From Cryptomeria japonica (Eukaryota; Streptophyta; Pinopsida; Cupressales; Cupressaceae): 64,000 nt of DNA. The position numbers and the translations under genes are program-made. Shown here in pieces: positions 36,943 through 47,040 of the stretch. Numbering within the stretch: the first letter of the stretch is position 1; each line of letters begins with the position of its first letter. The notes below the pieces were generated by a model. That model was not told where the DNA came from. It did no database searches and saw nothing but the letters and a program-made list of their open reading frames with translations. Where the stretch lies: positions 503,990,942 through 504,054,941 of the forward strand of contig NC_081410.1 in assembly GCF_030272615.1 (NCBI RefSeq), given 5' to 3'.

Positions 36943-37265
36943 CATAGTGGCATTCACTATTCATCACAAAATGCTACTTTTTATCTAAGTGCATATGGTA
37001 TTCTATCCTAGTGACACTCACTATTCATCACAAAGTGTTGCTATCTATCCTAGTGACACTCCCTGTTCATCACAAAGTGTTGCTTCTATCCTAGTGGTAC
37101 TTCCTATTCATCACAAAGTACTATGTGTTTTGCACTCCTTGTTCATCACAAAGTGCTCCTCACATTTGCACTCACTGTTCATCACAAAGTGCTACTCATA
37201 TTTTAGTACTTCCTGTTCATCACAAAGTACTCTATCTTGGTACTCACTGTTCATCACAAAGTGCC
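36943..37265. repeat. Array of eight hairpin units around (A/G)TTCATCACAAA
   Basis: Eight units lie in the intron of the antisense PMD gene. Each has a constant loop core (A/G)TTCATCACAA flanked by a 5-bp stem whose sequence varies in a paired way: GCATT/AATGC, ACACT/AGTGT (twice), GTACT/AGTAC (twice, one extendable to 7 bp), GCACT/AGTGC (twice) and GTACT/AGTGC with one G-T wobble. Spacing is irregular (about 30-60 bp). A ninth core without stem (GTTCATCACAGA) is at about 37340. Confidence 0.85.
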
Positions 37266-37397
37266 TTGATCTATTCTAGTCTTCCCTAGTGGACCTGTTT
37301 GAATGTATCCTCTCAGCAACTTATCCAATCGATAGCGTATGTTCATCACAGAACTACCGATTTGACCTAGAAGACACAAATTCACTTTTTTTTTACA

Positions 37398-37665
37398 CAA
37401 ACGTGCTTTCCTGACATAAACGTGCTTGAAGACTGCATAAACGTGTCTATTTTACATAGACATGCCTGAAACACACAGACATGCCTATGCTCTACACAGA
37501 CGCGCTTGGGTGACAAAGACGTGCCTTCTTGGCATAGACGCGCCTACACAGCACAGATGCGGTCGCATTCAGCACAGACGCATTTTCTGACACAGACGCG
37601 TCTAGCACAAACACAAACGCGCCTATCGAGCATAGATGTGCCTGACACCAACACAGACATGCCTG
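37398..37665 (-). repeat. Inverted leader motif array: CACAGACGCG words
   Basis: About fifteen variants of CACAGACGCG/ATAGACGCG/AAACGTG, every 15-25 bp. This is the reverse complement of the CGCGTCTGTG words in the gag leader. Relative to the minus-strand PMD gene the array has the same orientation and the same upstream position that arrays 1 and 2 have relative to gag. It lies within the PMD intron. Confidence 0.75.
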
Positions 37666-37845
37666 GGCATTTTTGACATTTTTTGGACCCTATTCTAAGC
37701 ACATTTATTACACTATCTAGAATGCATTAATGACAACATTTATTGCAACAAAGTACAAGGAGGTTTTGTGGTACTTACCGGCTCTCCTGTCTCTGCTGGT
37801 CTCTAGAATCGGTGAACGTGGTCAAATCTATGAACAAAGGCCATC

Positions 37846-38157
37846 GCTGCTGCTCTTTTCTCTCTCTGCACACTAATCTCTTGGAGGTGTAGATGACAAT
37901 GAGGATGTTTTTACCTCGTGGTCTATCTTATAGACTGCCCTAGCCCTCGTATCCTAAGTCAGTCTTTGTTATCCCATGACTTTGTCACTTTATCTGGTCA
38001 GTCCATTCTAGCCTTTCTTTCTTATCGAGAGATTGTCTGCAATCTTTTCACACATTTTTATCCAATCTCTCGAGGGGATATATCATCCCATCTTGGGGCA
38101 AATCTGTATTAGTTCATATTATCTTCTTTGAAACAACGTGACAAGCCGCATTGTCTC
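37846..38157. other. Element D 3' non-coding end / PMD upstream region
   Basis: Between the PMD start codon and the polypurine tract. On the minus strand this must hold any promoter of the PMD gene, unless transcription starts in the 3' LTR. I see no clear TATA box in it. The small plus-strand ORF at 37918-38112 has no motif. Confidence 0.4.
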
Positions 38158-38171
38158 AAAGAGGGGCAAAA
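38158..38171 (+). promoter_or_regulatory. Polypurine tract of element D
   Basis: AAAGAGGGGCAAAA directly precedes the 3' LTR, the position required for plus-strand DNA priming. Confidence 0.8.
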
Positions 38172-38951
38172 TGTAGACACCCAAAATTGTCCAGTCTAAT
38201 TAAATAAATATTTTATTTATTTAATTATCTAAGCTTAATTCTTCTATTAATTAAATAAATATTTATTTATTTAATTAATTCATTTATCCTCTTCTAGCCT
38301 TATTTCTCATTTAAATAAATACATTTATTTATTTAAATTATCCTTTTCCTAAATTAAATAAATATCTTATTTATTTAATTAATCCCACTTCCTCTATTAA
38401 TTAAATAAATCTTTATTTATTTAATTAATTCATTAACTTTTTCTACCTATGACACATGTCATTCATCTCTTAATTCATACACTACCTACCCCTTTCATTA
38501 TTTTATTATTTCTTTTACCTACCCTCTAATCATAGCTGACCTCCATTTACACCTCTCAATCTTATCCCTCCATTTCATATTGTGTCTTCTATATAAGGAG
38601 ATGCTTCCTTCATTATCAAAACCTAATCATTTTTATGCACTTGACTACACTACGCTTTTGAGCATATGTGATCCTACTTGCAACCACATTTTGTTCTTTG
38701 TTGAGCTCTTGTGCACATAAAATCTGAGAGCAAATACATCAAATAAGATCAATGGAGATAGGAAGAATGGAGATCCAAACCCTATTGGACATGTGATGGT
38801 ATAATTTTTGTGATTTTATTTGATTTGCATTGTCTTAGGTAATCTTCATATGTTATGGTGGATCTTTGTTGTTGTTAGGCTAGGGTTTTGTGGTTGAATT
38901 CATTTAGCCTTTCAATATTGTTATTGTTGTTATCCATTTTCACCATATACA
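38172..38951 (+). repeat. 3' LTR of element D (780 bp)
   Basis: It begins TGTAGACACCCAAAATTGTC and ends CACCATATACA, followed by the AGTAG duplicate. It differs from the 5' LTR at roughly 17 positions by eye, the majority of them transitions. Confidence 0.95.
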
Positions 38952-38956
38952 AGTAG

Positions 38957-39411
38957 GTCTCAAAGACCTTTTATATAGCTTACACAACTTGATCATACAT
39001 AGCTTACATGGCTTGAATTTTGAGACTGCATTGGTCTATTACAAGAAATCATTAATACATTATACAATGTTACATAAGATTTTACAATGATATACAAAAG
39101 TCTCTATCTCCAGATGTTGTGTCCTCCACTCTATCAGACTCACCTCCATCTGCGATCTAGGAGACATACAAATAACCCAGGCATTTTATCTACTCAACCA
39201 ATTGAAGCTTACACTTCCCGGTGCTCATGACAAGCTCCCATCCCTCATGATGAAGTGTCCTAGCAAGATGGCATCAAATTTTTGAGAATTGGATATGTGC
39301 ATGCATGTAGCATCTAATAACCTAGCCAGTTGAACTTATCTACACATGATATGGTAGGGAGAAATAAATAACTTGGCCAAGTTTTAACCCTTTTGGGGTA
39401 GGTGTAAACAC
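38957..39411 (-). mobile_element. LTR E, 5' part (right of the D insertion)
   Basis: On the minus strand GCTATATAAAAGGTCTTTGA (about 38964-38983) gives a TATA box. A candidate LTR start TGTTTACACC lies at 39411, preceded by purine-rich AAGGAAGGG that could be a polypurine tract. Joined with 22175-22695 this makes an LTR of about 976 bp. The right border is a guess. If it is correct, the interior of an otherwise unseen minus-strand element would lie to the right. Confidence 0.4.
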
Positions 39412-41467
39412 CCTTCCTTGTTTGACCCATAATAAAGAACCCTATCCATTATACATCCCTCATAGACAAAGATAAAAATTACCCCACACAAGTATTTATT
39501 TATTTATTTCTTTATACTTACAATTAATGTTTCATGGTTGTTACTTCTCTTTAAATTACACCCATTTATGGGATTTAGATTTCATTCAACTAAAACTTAT
39601 ATATATTATAGACCATTAAGTCAAATGAAACCCTTCCTAATTAAATTGACTTATTAGAATTTTTATCTAATTTCTCATCTATAAACTATCATTAAGTTTT
39701 CCAAAATAAAAGATAATAACAACATTACCCACTTGTTGGAGAAACGTTACCCTTGATATAACTAAAATTAATGTATATATATATATATATCAATATCAAC
39801 TAAAAATAAGAATTGGTTGAGCTCAACCTACAGTAGAGTGGAATAAACAAATAGAAGATAGTCAAGAGAGATCCCAAATTTACAGCAGAAAAGAAAGAGT
39901 ACAAGGAGGGGAGAGTCATTTTGCATTTTCCTCAAATTGGTTATGCCCATACAACAAGAAGATTAATTCAATAGATTAGTATGAATTTAAAAATTAATTC
40001 GAATCAGGATAATTTGTAGAAATAAACAGAGTAATTTGAACCATGTGAAATTTGTAGAAAGAGAGAGTAGAAGTGATAACCAATAAACTTAAAACAAATC
40101 ATTTTGCACAGCATAGATCAATTTAAACCAAGGAAATCCAACATAGAAGGGAAGCAAAATGGACATGGGGCGATAACCAAAAGTAACCTTCCTGGAATCG
40201 ATTTGGCTCCCCATAAAACAATCAATAATCAATCCAAAATGATTCCTTCTACAGATATTCCAAACAAATTCGCAAAGTAAATCGACTATTTTATAAAAAA
40301 ACTTGAGATGGGGAGGTTAATAGTCTCTTTCTCCCTGCTATCGATTTGGCTCTCCCAAATCAATCCTTGCAAGTCCATTAGTCAATCCAATAAATATTGA
40401 ACCTAATAAACATGGAATGTCAAGAAAATCGACCGTATTAATGTGTTGAATGAGAGGTGATTCGATGGGGGAAAATTCCTTGCAAAACAAAATATGCCCT
40501 ATCAGTCAGATAAACTAAAACAACCACCAAAGAAATCTGCAATTGAAAAATATTAATATTGGGGGGAAAGCTTGTACCAATGGAGCAAAAGAAATAAAAC
40601 TTTTGTAAAAAAGAATACAGGTCAATCCATAGAGAGGAATATAGAAAGATGAGATAAAATTGAATAATCAAAACATCTTGAAGACTATGATTCCCAAAAT
40701 GAAGAAACTTGGATATGAGGAATAGGAGAGGAGCTGATATAAAACATTACCTTGCAGATTTGGCTAAGAAGAAAATAAGGGAGAGGAGGCACTATCAGCT
40801 CAACACAGGAGCTCCTCCACATGATTCTTCCTGCAGAAAATTTGACCTCCCAATCTCTTCTTGGAAAATCGGATGAAGGGTGATATGATGAAAGGTGTTA
40901 GAACACAATAATTCAACTTTTCTTTCAACCCTCCTCATAGTCAATATCCTTTGCAGCACATGGCAAGGATTTGGGGGAAGGCGATAGTCTACTTGGTGAC
41001 TAGGAAATTGACCTCAGAATGATGCCCAACTAGAAAATACTTGCATGGTAAAAGAACAAATTCTTTTCCCAGCAATTTGACAAAAATAATTCACAAAAAA
41101 TGAAAGTGGAAAGTCTGATTATGGACGACTTGGCAACATAATTGGCTTCAAATTTATAAAAAAATTGGTTGAGGGAATTGATCCAAGGGATGTGAATCTA
41201 GACTAGAGGAAATCATGGTGATTTGAGAGTTTAAGTGAGGAAAACTAAAATAGATTAGGCAGTTAGGAGAATTAATCAAGAGCTTGACTGGTTTTTTTAG
41301 CCAATCAAGAAGATAAAATTGAGAGATGACAGGAAGTTATTGGGAGTTGACAAGAACAAATAATTAGTTTGAATCTTCTCCCAAAAACTCACATGTTTTG
41401 TTTTAAATTTCAATATTAAGTCATTAAATTAATATTTTAAATTCATTTGCTTGAATTCAGTTAATTA
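39412..41467. other. AT-rich DNA, possibly non-coding interior of element E
   Basis: No recognisable coding sequence on either strand. Short ORFs only. A TA microsatellite lies near 39775-39790. CAATCGATTTGGCTC-like phrases recur (about 40197-40211 and 40340-40354). The sequence resumes at 54609 after removal of copia element A. Confidence 0.45.
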
Positions 41468-41472
41468 ACATT

Positions 41473-42530
41473 TGTTAGGACCCAAAGACAACTGGGAGGG
41501 GGAGGGGTGAATTAGTTCTCAATTAATTTCAACCCAAATATAACTTAATCAAACTTGATACTTAATACAGGTAAACCAAACTTAATGTCGGTAGACAAAT
41601 TAAAAGTTAATATTAATACTAGTGAAACTCAATGCATATAACAAAAAGAGAAACAACATCCAAAACACATAACACAAAGATTTGTACGTGGAAACCCTGT
41701 AAGGGGAAAAACCATGGTGGGAAACCTTACCCACAATTAGACGATACTACTACAGATAGCATGTGTATACAAATGGGGTCTGTACATGCAGAAAGGCCAA
41801 CTGCCTAGAGCTCACTGCTCAATCACAAAATAGGAGTCACACTGACTACAATTGGATGATTAAATCCAATGACAATGTACTGCTCAAAGTAGCATCTCCA
41901 ATGCTGGATTTAGTACTAGTTAAGCTCTGATAATCTCCTTCAAACCTTCCTTGAACCTTCTCTATGGTCTGCCCATATGATCTTTAATATTCGCACATAC
42001 CATGTTACAATACCACACTTCCTTTCTTACATCATCTCACAAATGAGATCTTACATATATACCAAAACCTAAGACCAAATGTGTAGGTCATCTAATAAAG
42101 AATATTACAATTTAAGCCAATTACAAATAAGTCAAGATGTGATGCATCATGTTGACTCCATGTAGTTACAACAATATCCAATTGATTAAATCATCTTCAT
42201 AACATGTCGTGTTGATTTGGAATAGATAATGCATGTCGGTTCATAACCTAGACCAATTTGCCAGAAACAACAAATATGTCAACCCGATTAGACCAATAAC
42301 CAAAATACCAAAGCCAAGTGTCCAAACCATGTCTTTGACATCACCAAGTGATCTCCAGATGATAACAAGTCATCCTGAGTGCCAGTGTACAATATAACTT
42401 GTTGGTGAACCAAATACCGGTGACTGTGCATAAGTCACATAACTTGCCAATGAACATAACCAAAGATCTGCAAAAGGATAAGTGTTGACATCAATGATAA
42501 AACCAATGCAACACATCCATAATACCAACA
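41473..42530 (-). repeat. 3' LTR of copia element A (1058 bp)
   Basis: On the plus strand it runs TGTTAGGACCCAAAGACAAC...AATACCAACA. ATCTCCCCCTTTGGTATTGA follows at 42531 and is the complement of the polypurine tract. It matches the split right LTR closely from 41514 on. Confidence 0.9.
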
Positions 42531-42543
42531 ATCTCCCCCTTTG
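42531..42543 (-). promoter_or_regulatory. Polypurine tract of element A
   Basis: On the minus strand CAAAGGGGGAGAT lies directly against the LTR start TGTTGGTATT. Confidence 0.75.
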
Positions 42544-42909
42544 GTATTGATGGCAACACAAGATGGAAAAACATCTAAGTGCCAAAATAGAATGCCAAAA
42601 ACCAAAAACCAACAATCTCTAGAATAGATCAATATCAGAAATCAAAATACAAATGCAGAGAGTATATATCACTCCCCTAATGAATAATCTCTCCCCAAAG
42701 GATAATGTAATTTTTCCTTAGATATCTCTCCCCCTTTTACATCAAATGCCAATGCAATACAAATACCAGATAAAACCAATTCATAGAACCAATTGCATTA
42801 ACCAATTGTTATAACCAACTACTCCCCTTGAGAAGTAGCTCTCCTCCATCAAAGTCGAAAAAAAGTTTTCTTTGTTAATTTTGTTGGTTTGATGCCAATC
42901 ATCAACTAT

Positions 42910-43464
42910 CTAAGTCTCTACCAGTGAGGGTATAACCCCAAGCTGCTCTTTGAGATATTCAAAAGTTTCCTTAGGCAAATGCTTAGTAAAGATATCTGCA
43001 ATCTTCTCTTTAGTATTCACATTAACCAATCTCACTTCTTTTGCTTCAACATTCTCTTTCAGAAAATTATATTTGATAGAAACATGTTTAGTTTTAGAGT
43101 GAAATACCATATTCTTAGATATATCAATTGCTGCTGAATTATCACAGCAAATGATTATAGGTTCTTTGTATTTTACCTTTATGTCCTTCAACATTTTCTT
43201 AATCCATAATACCTGAGTACAATTAGTTGCTGCTACAACATATTTTGATTTTGTTGTTGATAATGATGTACAACTCTATTTCTTACTCAACCATGAAATC
43301 AATCTGCTACCAAGAAAGAATGCCTCGTCGTTGGTGCTCTTTCTATCATCTACATCTCCTGCCCAATTAGCACCAATGTATGCACATAAATCAAAATTTT
43401 CATCTTTAGGATACCATAAACCAATATTTTTTGTGCCTTGTAGATACCAAAAAATCCCTTTCAT
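42910..43464 (-). pseudogene. Copia A RNase H
   Basis: Reading down the minus strand: MKGIFWYLQGTKNIGLWYPK, then CAYIGANWAGDVDDRKST. A break lies near 43276 (stop after LSKK), followed by KEPIIICCDNSAAIDISKNM and HSKTKHVSIKYNFLKENV, with a C-terminal IADIFTKHLPKETFEYLKEQ. These are the standard copia RNase H blocks. It degrades the RNA strand during reverse transcription. The region 42544-42909 between it and the LTR is non-coding. Confidence 0.85.
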
Positions 43465-43494
43465 TACTAATTCATGATTTTCTCTAGGATTACT

Positions 43495-44394
43495 CTAAAA
43501 TATTGAAACAATACACACTGCATTCATTATATCAAGTCTTTTTTGTGTCAAATATAGTAAACCTCCAATCATAGATTTGTATCTTGTCGAATTAACAGGA
43601 GTTGAATCATCCTTCAATGTCAATTTATCAGTTGTAGTCATAGGAGTACTTACCGGTTTAGAGTTTTCCATACCAAATTTCTTTAGTAGTTCATTCAAGT
43701 ACTTTGTTTGACATATGAATATACCTTTATTAGTCTGTGAAATATGCAATCCTAAAAAGATTTTTATCTCCCCAATCATAGACATTTCAAATTCTTCCTG
43801 CATCTTATTAGCAAAGTTGTTACACAATCCATCTTCTCCTCCAAAAATGATGTCATCAACAAAAAATTCAATAACCAAGATGTCTTCATTAGTCACTTTG
43901 AAATATAAGTTGTTGTCAGCATTACCTTTAGTGTAACCAAGCTTCAAAAGATATTTGTCCAATCTAGCATACCAAGCTCTAGGAGCTTGCTTCAATCCAT
44001 ATAAAGCTTTTCTTAATCTGCAAACCATATCTTTATCATTTTTCAATCAAAATCCATCAAGTTGTTCAATGTAAACTTCCTCTTCAAGATCAACATTCAG
44101 AAATGCACATTTTACATCCATTTGATATACTTTATAGTTCTTGTGTGCTGCAAATGCAAGAAATAATCCAATTGCCTCAATTCTAGCTACCGGTGCAAAG
44201 GTTTCATTGTAATCAATTCCTTCTTTCTGTGAATATTCCTTACACACTAATCTTGCTTTGTTTCTGATTACCTTACCATCTTCATTAAATTTATTTCTAA
44301 ATACCCATTTAGTTCCAATTATATTTTTATCTTTAGGCTGGGGAACCAATGTCCATGTATTGTTCTTTTCAATTTGTTCTAATTCATCTTCCAT
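43495..44394 (-). pseudogene. Copia A reverse transcriptase
   Basis: [19 protein letters not shown] opens the RVT_2-type domain. [40 protein letters not shown] and [20 protein letters not shown] follow. After a stop near 44047 come LRKALYGLKQAPRAWYARLD, the active site IEFFVDDIIFGGED (Val-Asp-Asp) at about 43848-43890, FEMSMIGEIKIFLGL, and KPVSTPMTTTDK leading to RYKSMIGGLLYLTQKR. Catalytic residues are intact. The stops make it non-functional. Confidence 0.88.
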
Positions 44395-44754
44395 AGCTTT
44401 AATCCAATGTTTATCTTCACATGCCTCAATAACAGATACTAGTTCAATTTAAGAAATTAAGCATACCTCTTCATTTTCTATTCTTCCTCTTGTCATAACT
44501 CCTTGATACTTATTCCCAATTATCTGACTTTTAGAGTGATTCAGTGCTACATACCTGGGTGTGTTCACTTGTTGATGTTCTTCAATCACTAGGACATTCT
44601 CTGATGATGTCGGTGTGACTGGATCCACATTCTATACCGGTGCACTCTGTATAGGTTCATTTATGATCATCTCAACTGTCGGTTCAGAATCCATAGATCT
44701 TGAATTTCCTCTAAAGTGTTCATTTATCTTCACATTTGCACTCTCAATAATTTT

Positions 44755-45918
44755 CTACAATCTTTTATTAAAACATCTATATGCTTTTCTCTTAGATGAA
44801 TAACCAAGAAATATTCCTTCATCACTTCTAGGATCAAATTTACCAATGTACTCATCTCTCTTAATGTAACATTTGCTTCCAAATATTATGAAGTATTTAA
44901 GAGTAGGAATATTACCAAACCATAATTCATAAGGTGTCTTATCGGTTTCACCTTTGATGTGAACTCTGTTGAAAGTGTAAACCATTGTATTCACTGCTTC
45001 TCTCCAATACACATGAGGTAGATTTGCTTCTGATATCATGTTTCTAGCTGCATCCAGAATAGTTTTGTTCGTTCTTTCAACAACTCCATTTTGTTGAGGT
45101 GTCTGGGGTGTTGATAGTTGTCTTCTAATTCCATTCACTTCACAAAATGTATTGAACTCCTTAGATGTAAATTCACCTCCTTGATCTAATCTTAAACATT
45201 GGATTTTCTTTCTAGTTTCATTCTCTACCAGTGCCTTGAATAATTTGAATTTGCCAAAAGCTTTTGATTTCTCCTTGAGAAAAGTAACCCAACACATTCT
45301 AGAATAATCATCAATGTTTAGCATAAAGTATCTATCTCCTTGTAGACTTCTTGTTCTTGCCGAACCACACAAGTCAGTATGAATTAAATCAAGAACATTA
45401 TTGGATTTCTCAGAAATACTCTTAAAAGTTGTTCTAACTTGCTTTCCCATTTGACATTCCTTACATACTGGATTATGAGGTTTTATAATCTTAGGTAAAT
45501 CCTTTACTGCCTTAGATTAACTGATCTTTATAATGCAATCAAAATTCACATGACAAAGTCTTTTATGCCATAACCAACTTTCATCAATATGTGCAATCAA
45601 GCATGTCTTTTCACTGTTATTCAAATGAAAGATATTACCTCTAGTCTGATTACTGGTTGCAATCTCCAAACTAGTTTTGTTCATGATTTTGCATTTACCA
45701 TTCTTGAATTGTAACTGAAATCCCTTTTCAACCAATTGACCAATACTCAAAAGATTATGCTTCAAACCTTCAACATAATAAACGTTGTCAGTATTGTGCT
45801 TACCATCAAAATATATAGTGCATTTTCCTCTGATCAAACAAGCTTTGTCATCCCCAAATCTTACTAGACCTCCATTGTATTCCTGAAAAGATAAGGATTT
45901 ACTTTTATCACCAGTCAT
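44755..45918 (-). pseudogene. Copia A protease end and integrase
   Basis: After the protease stop the frame gives HHMTGDKSKSLSFQEY and KHNLLSIGQLVEKGFQLQF (pre-integrase domain). The zinc-binding region reads SWLWHKRLCHVNFDCI, then after a stop near 45517 NPVCKECQMGK. The DDE core has Asp in LDLIHTDLCGSARTRS, Asp in CLRLDQGGEFTSKEF and Glu in TPQQNGVVERTNKTIL. It ends with FGSKCYIKRDEYIGKFDPRS and GIFLGYSSKRKAYRCFNKRL. Role: cDNA integration. The core triad is intact. Confidence 0.88.
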
Positions 45919-46995
45919 ATGATGTTAACATTCAGAATCTATAATCCATTCATCCTTTTCTTCAATTTTAGCTGCCAGGGCCTTCTCTACCTGTGGAATA
46001 GTAGGTGTTGGATGATCTTCTTTTATTGCAACAAAATCCCATCCATTGTCTATTGTTTCTTCATCAGAATCACCAGTAACTACTTCATCAACATAGTAAC
46101 ATGATTTATCTCTATTCGTCTTAAATCTGTATCTTTGATATTCAGGGTTAGGCTTATATGTTCTTGTAGCTTCTTCTCTTAACCTTGCATGTCTATCAGG
46201 ACATATAGATGCCATATGACCAACTTTATTGTAGTTAAAACATTTAAATGGTGCTTTACCTTCATACTTACTACCAATAGGACCTTTAGGCATTTTCCTT
46301 GCAAATAGTGCTTCAAGTTCTTCCAGTTCTTCATTTTCTTTCCTGATATCTTCAAGTTCTCTTGCATAAAGTGCTATCCAATCAAATTTATCAGATGATG
46401 ATGATGATGCAGATGATGATGCTTTGAAGGCTAAATCTGTCTTAATTGTAGTAACAGGACCAAATTCGTCAAGCTCAAATGCTAAAAGTTTTCCAACCAA
46501 GGTATCTCTAGATACTGATGTATTAGACATTGTTCTCAACTCATTAATAGCAGTTACTTTCTTTCTATATGATGGTGGAAATTCTCTCAAAACTTTAGAA
46601 ACAATTTCATCTTCACTCAAGGAACCTCCACAACATTGTATTCCCAAAACAATTTCATTAACCCTTTCCATAAAAGCAAAAATTCTTTCATCTTCTTCCA
46701 TTTTCAGATTTTCATACCTGACCCGGAAGCATTCCAATTTTGCAGTTTTGATAGTGGTATCTCCTTCATTCAATGTCTCTAATTTATCCCAAGTAGCTTT
46801 AGTAGTAGATCGGTCTGATAATCCCATGATTTTCTAATCTGATAAGGCTCTCAAGAGTGCTTCTATTGCTTTGTAATCATTCTCTTGATCCTTACCCAAT
46901 GTTGGTGGATTAGGTTGATTCGGTGTAGGACCAACATAGCCATTATTTGTAACATCCCATATGTCTTTTCCAATGAAATTCAGATGTGTCTCCAT
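45919..46995 (-). pseudogene. gag: Copia A gag and start of protease
   Basis: The frame starts ATG at 46995 (METHLNFIGKDIWDVTNNGY). A TAG at 46834-46836, where Gln fits (ALLRALSD-stop-KIMGL), splits it from the large ORF. That ORF is a UBN2-type copia gag: TTKATWDKLETLNEGD, CFRVRYENLKMEEDERIFAF, LREFPPSYRKKVTAINELRT. The zinc knuckle reads CFNYNKVGHMASICP, so the second Cys is now Tyr. The protease motif D-S-G appears as DEWIIDSEC followed by a TAA, so both Gly and the next codon are mutated. Confidence 0.85.
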
Positions 46996-47040
46996 TCTGA
47001 TCTTCCATATACCATAGTTAGATCCAAATATAACTTAATC

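Larger units (their letters stand above)
34967..37844 (-). pseudogene. Antisense plant mobile domain (PMD) gene inside element D, with one intron
   Basis: Minus strand. Exon 1 starts ATG at 37844 in a good context (GCAGCGATGGCC) and encodes MAFVHRFDHVHRF, a stop, then RPAETGEP, ending at 37779. The intron (36914-37778, 865 nt) has donor CCG/GTAAGT and acceptor TTGACTGCAG/GAG, and joins in frame to EYLPMLESRERF. The PMD follows: PELTFEDRATIKAMGLRHIL, WVNMGLLTTLVERWHSETCT and FHLPMGEMTLTLEDVYKILR (classic HLP-GEMT-LEDV), with RYAWGPCVLAHLYYELHQFV further on. After 36118 the same frame continues through five TAG codons (RIQWMPRGSGMYAWTVRDQV), into an Asp/Gly-rich tail. A coiled coil (DLERERDRLKRRLRDTEREW) and a Pro/Gly tail ending at 34967 follow. 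PMD proteins occur in plant silencing factors (MAIN/MAIL1) and in transposons; the role here is unknown. At least eight TAG stops lie mostly where Gln fits. Confidence 0.82.
22696..38951 (+). mobile_element. Element D: 16.3-kb Tat-like Ty3/gypsy retrotransposon with antisense PMD gene
   Basis: LTRs of equal length (780 bp each) flank a 14.7-kb interior, and a perfect 5-bp target duplication AGTAG (22691-22695 and 38952-38956) bounds the element. Interior order: PBS; a ~2.3-kb leader; gag; zinc knuckle; aspartic protease; G-patch; RT; RNase H; a second RNase H; integrase; a ~1.7-kb spacer; an antisense PMD gene; and a polypurine tract. RT followed by two RNase H domains, with integrase downstream, is the hallmark of the Tat/Ogre lineage. 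I count roughly 17 differences between the LTRs by eye, so the insertion is fairly recent, yet the coding frame has about 14 stops and at least three frameshifts. Confidence 0.92.

Noticed and set aside
36943-37265. CRISPR-like regularly repeated motif
   Set aside because: Unit spacing is irregular, the stems change between units, no cas genes are present and the genome is a plant. It is better explained as a hairpin array inside a retrotransposon.
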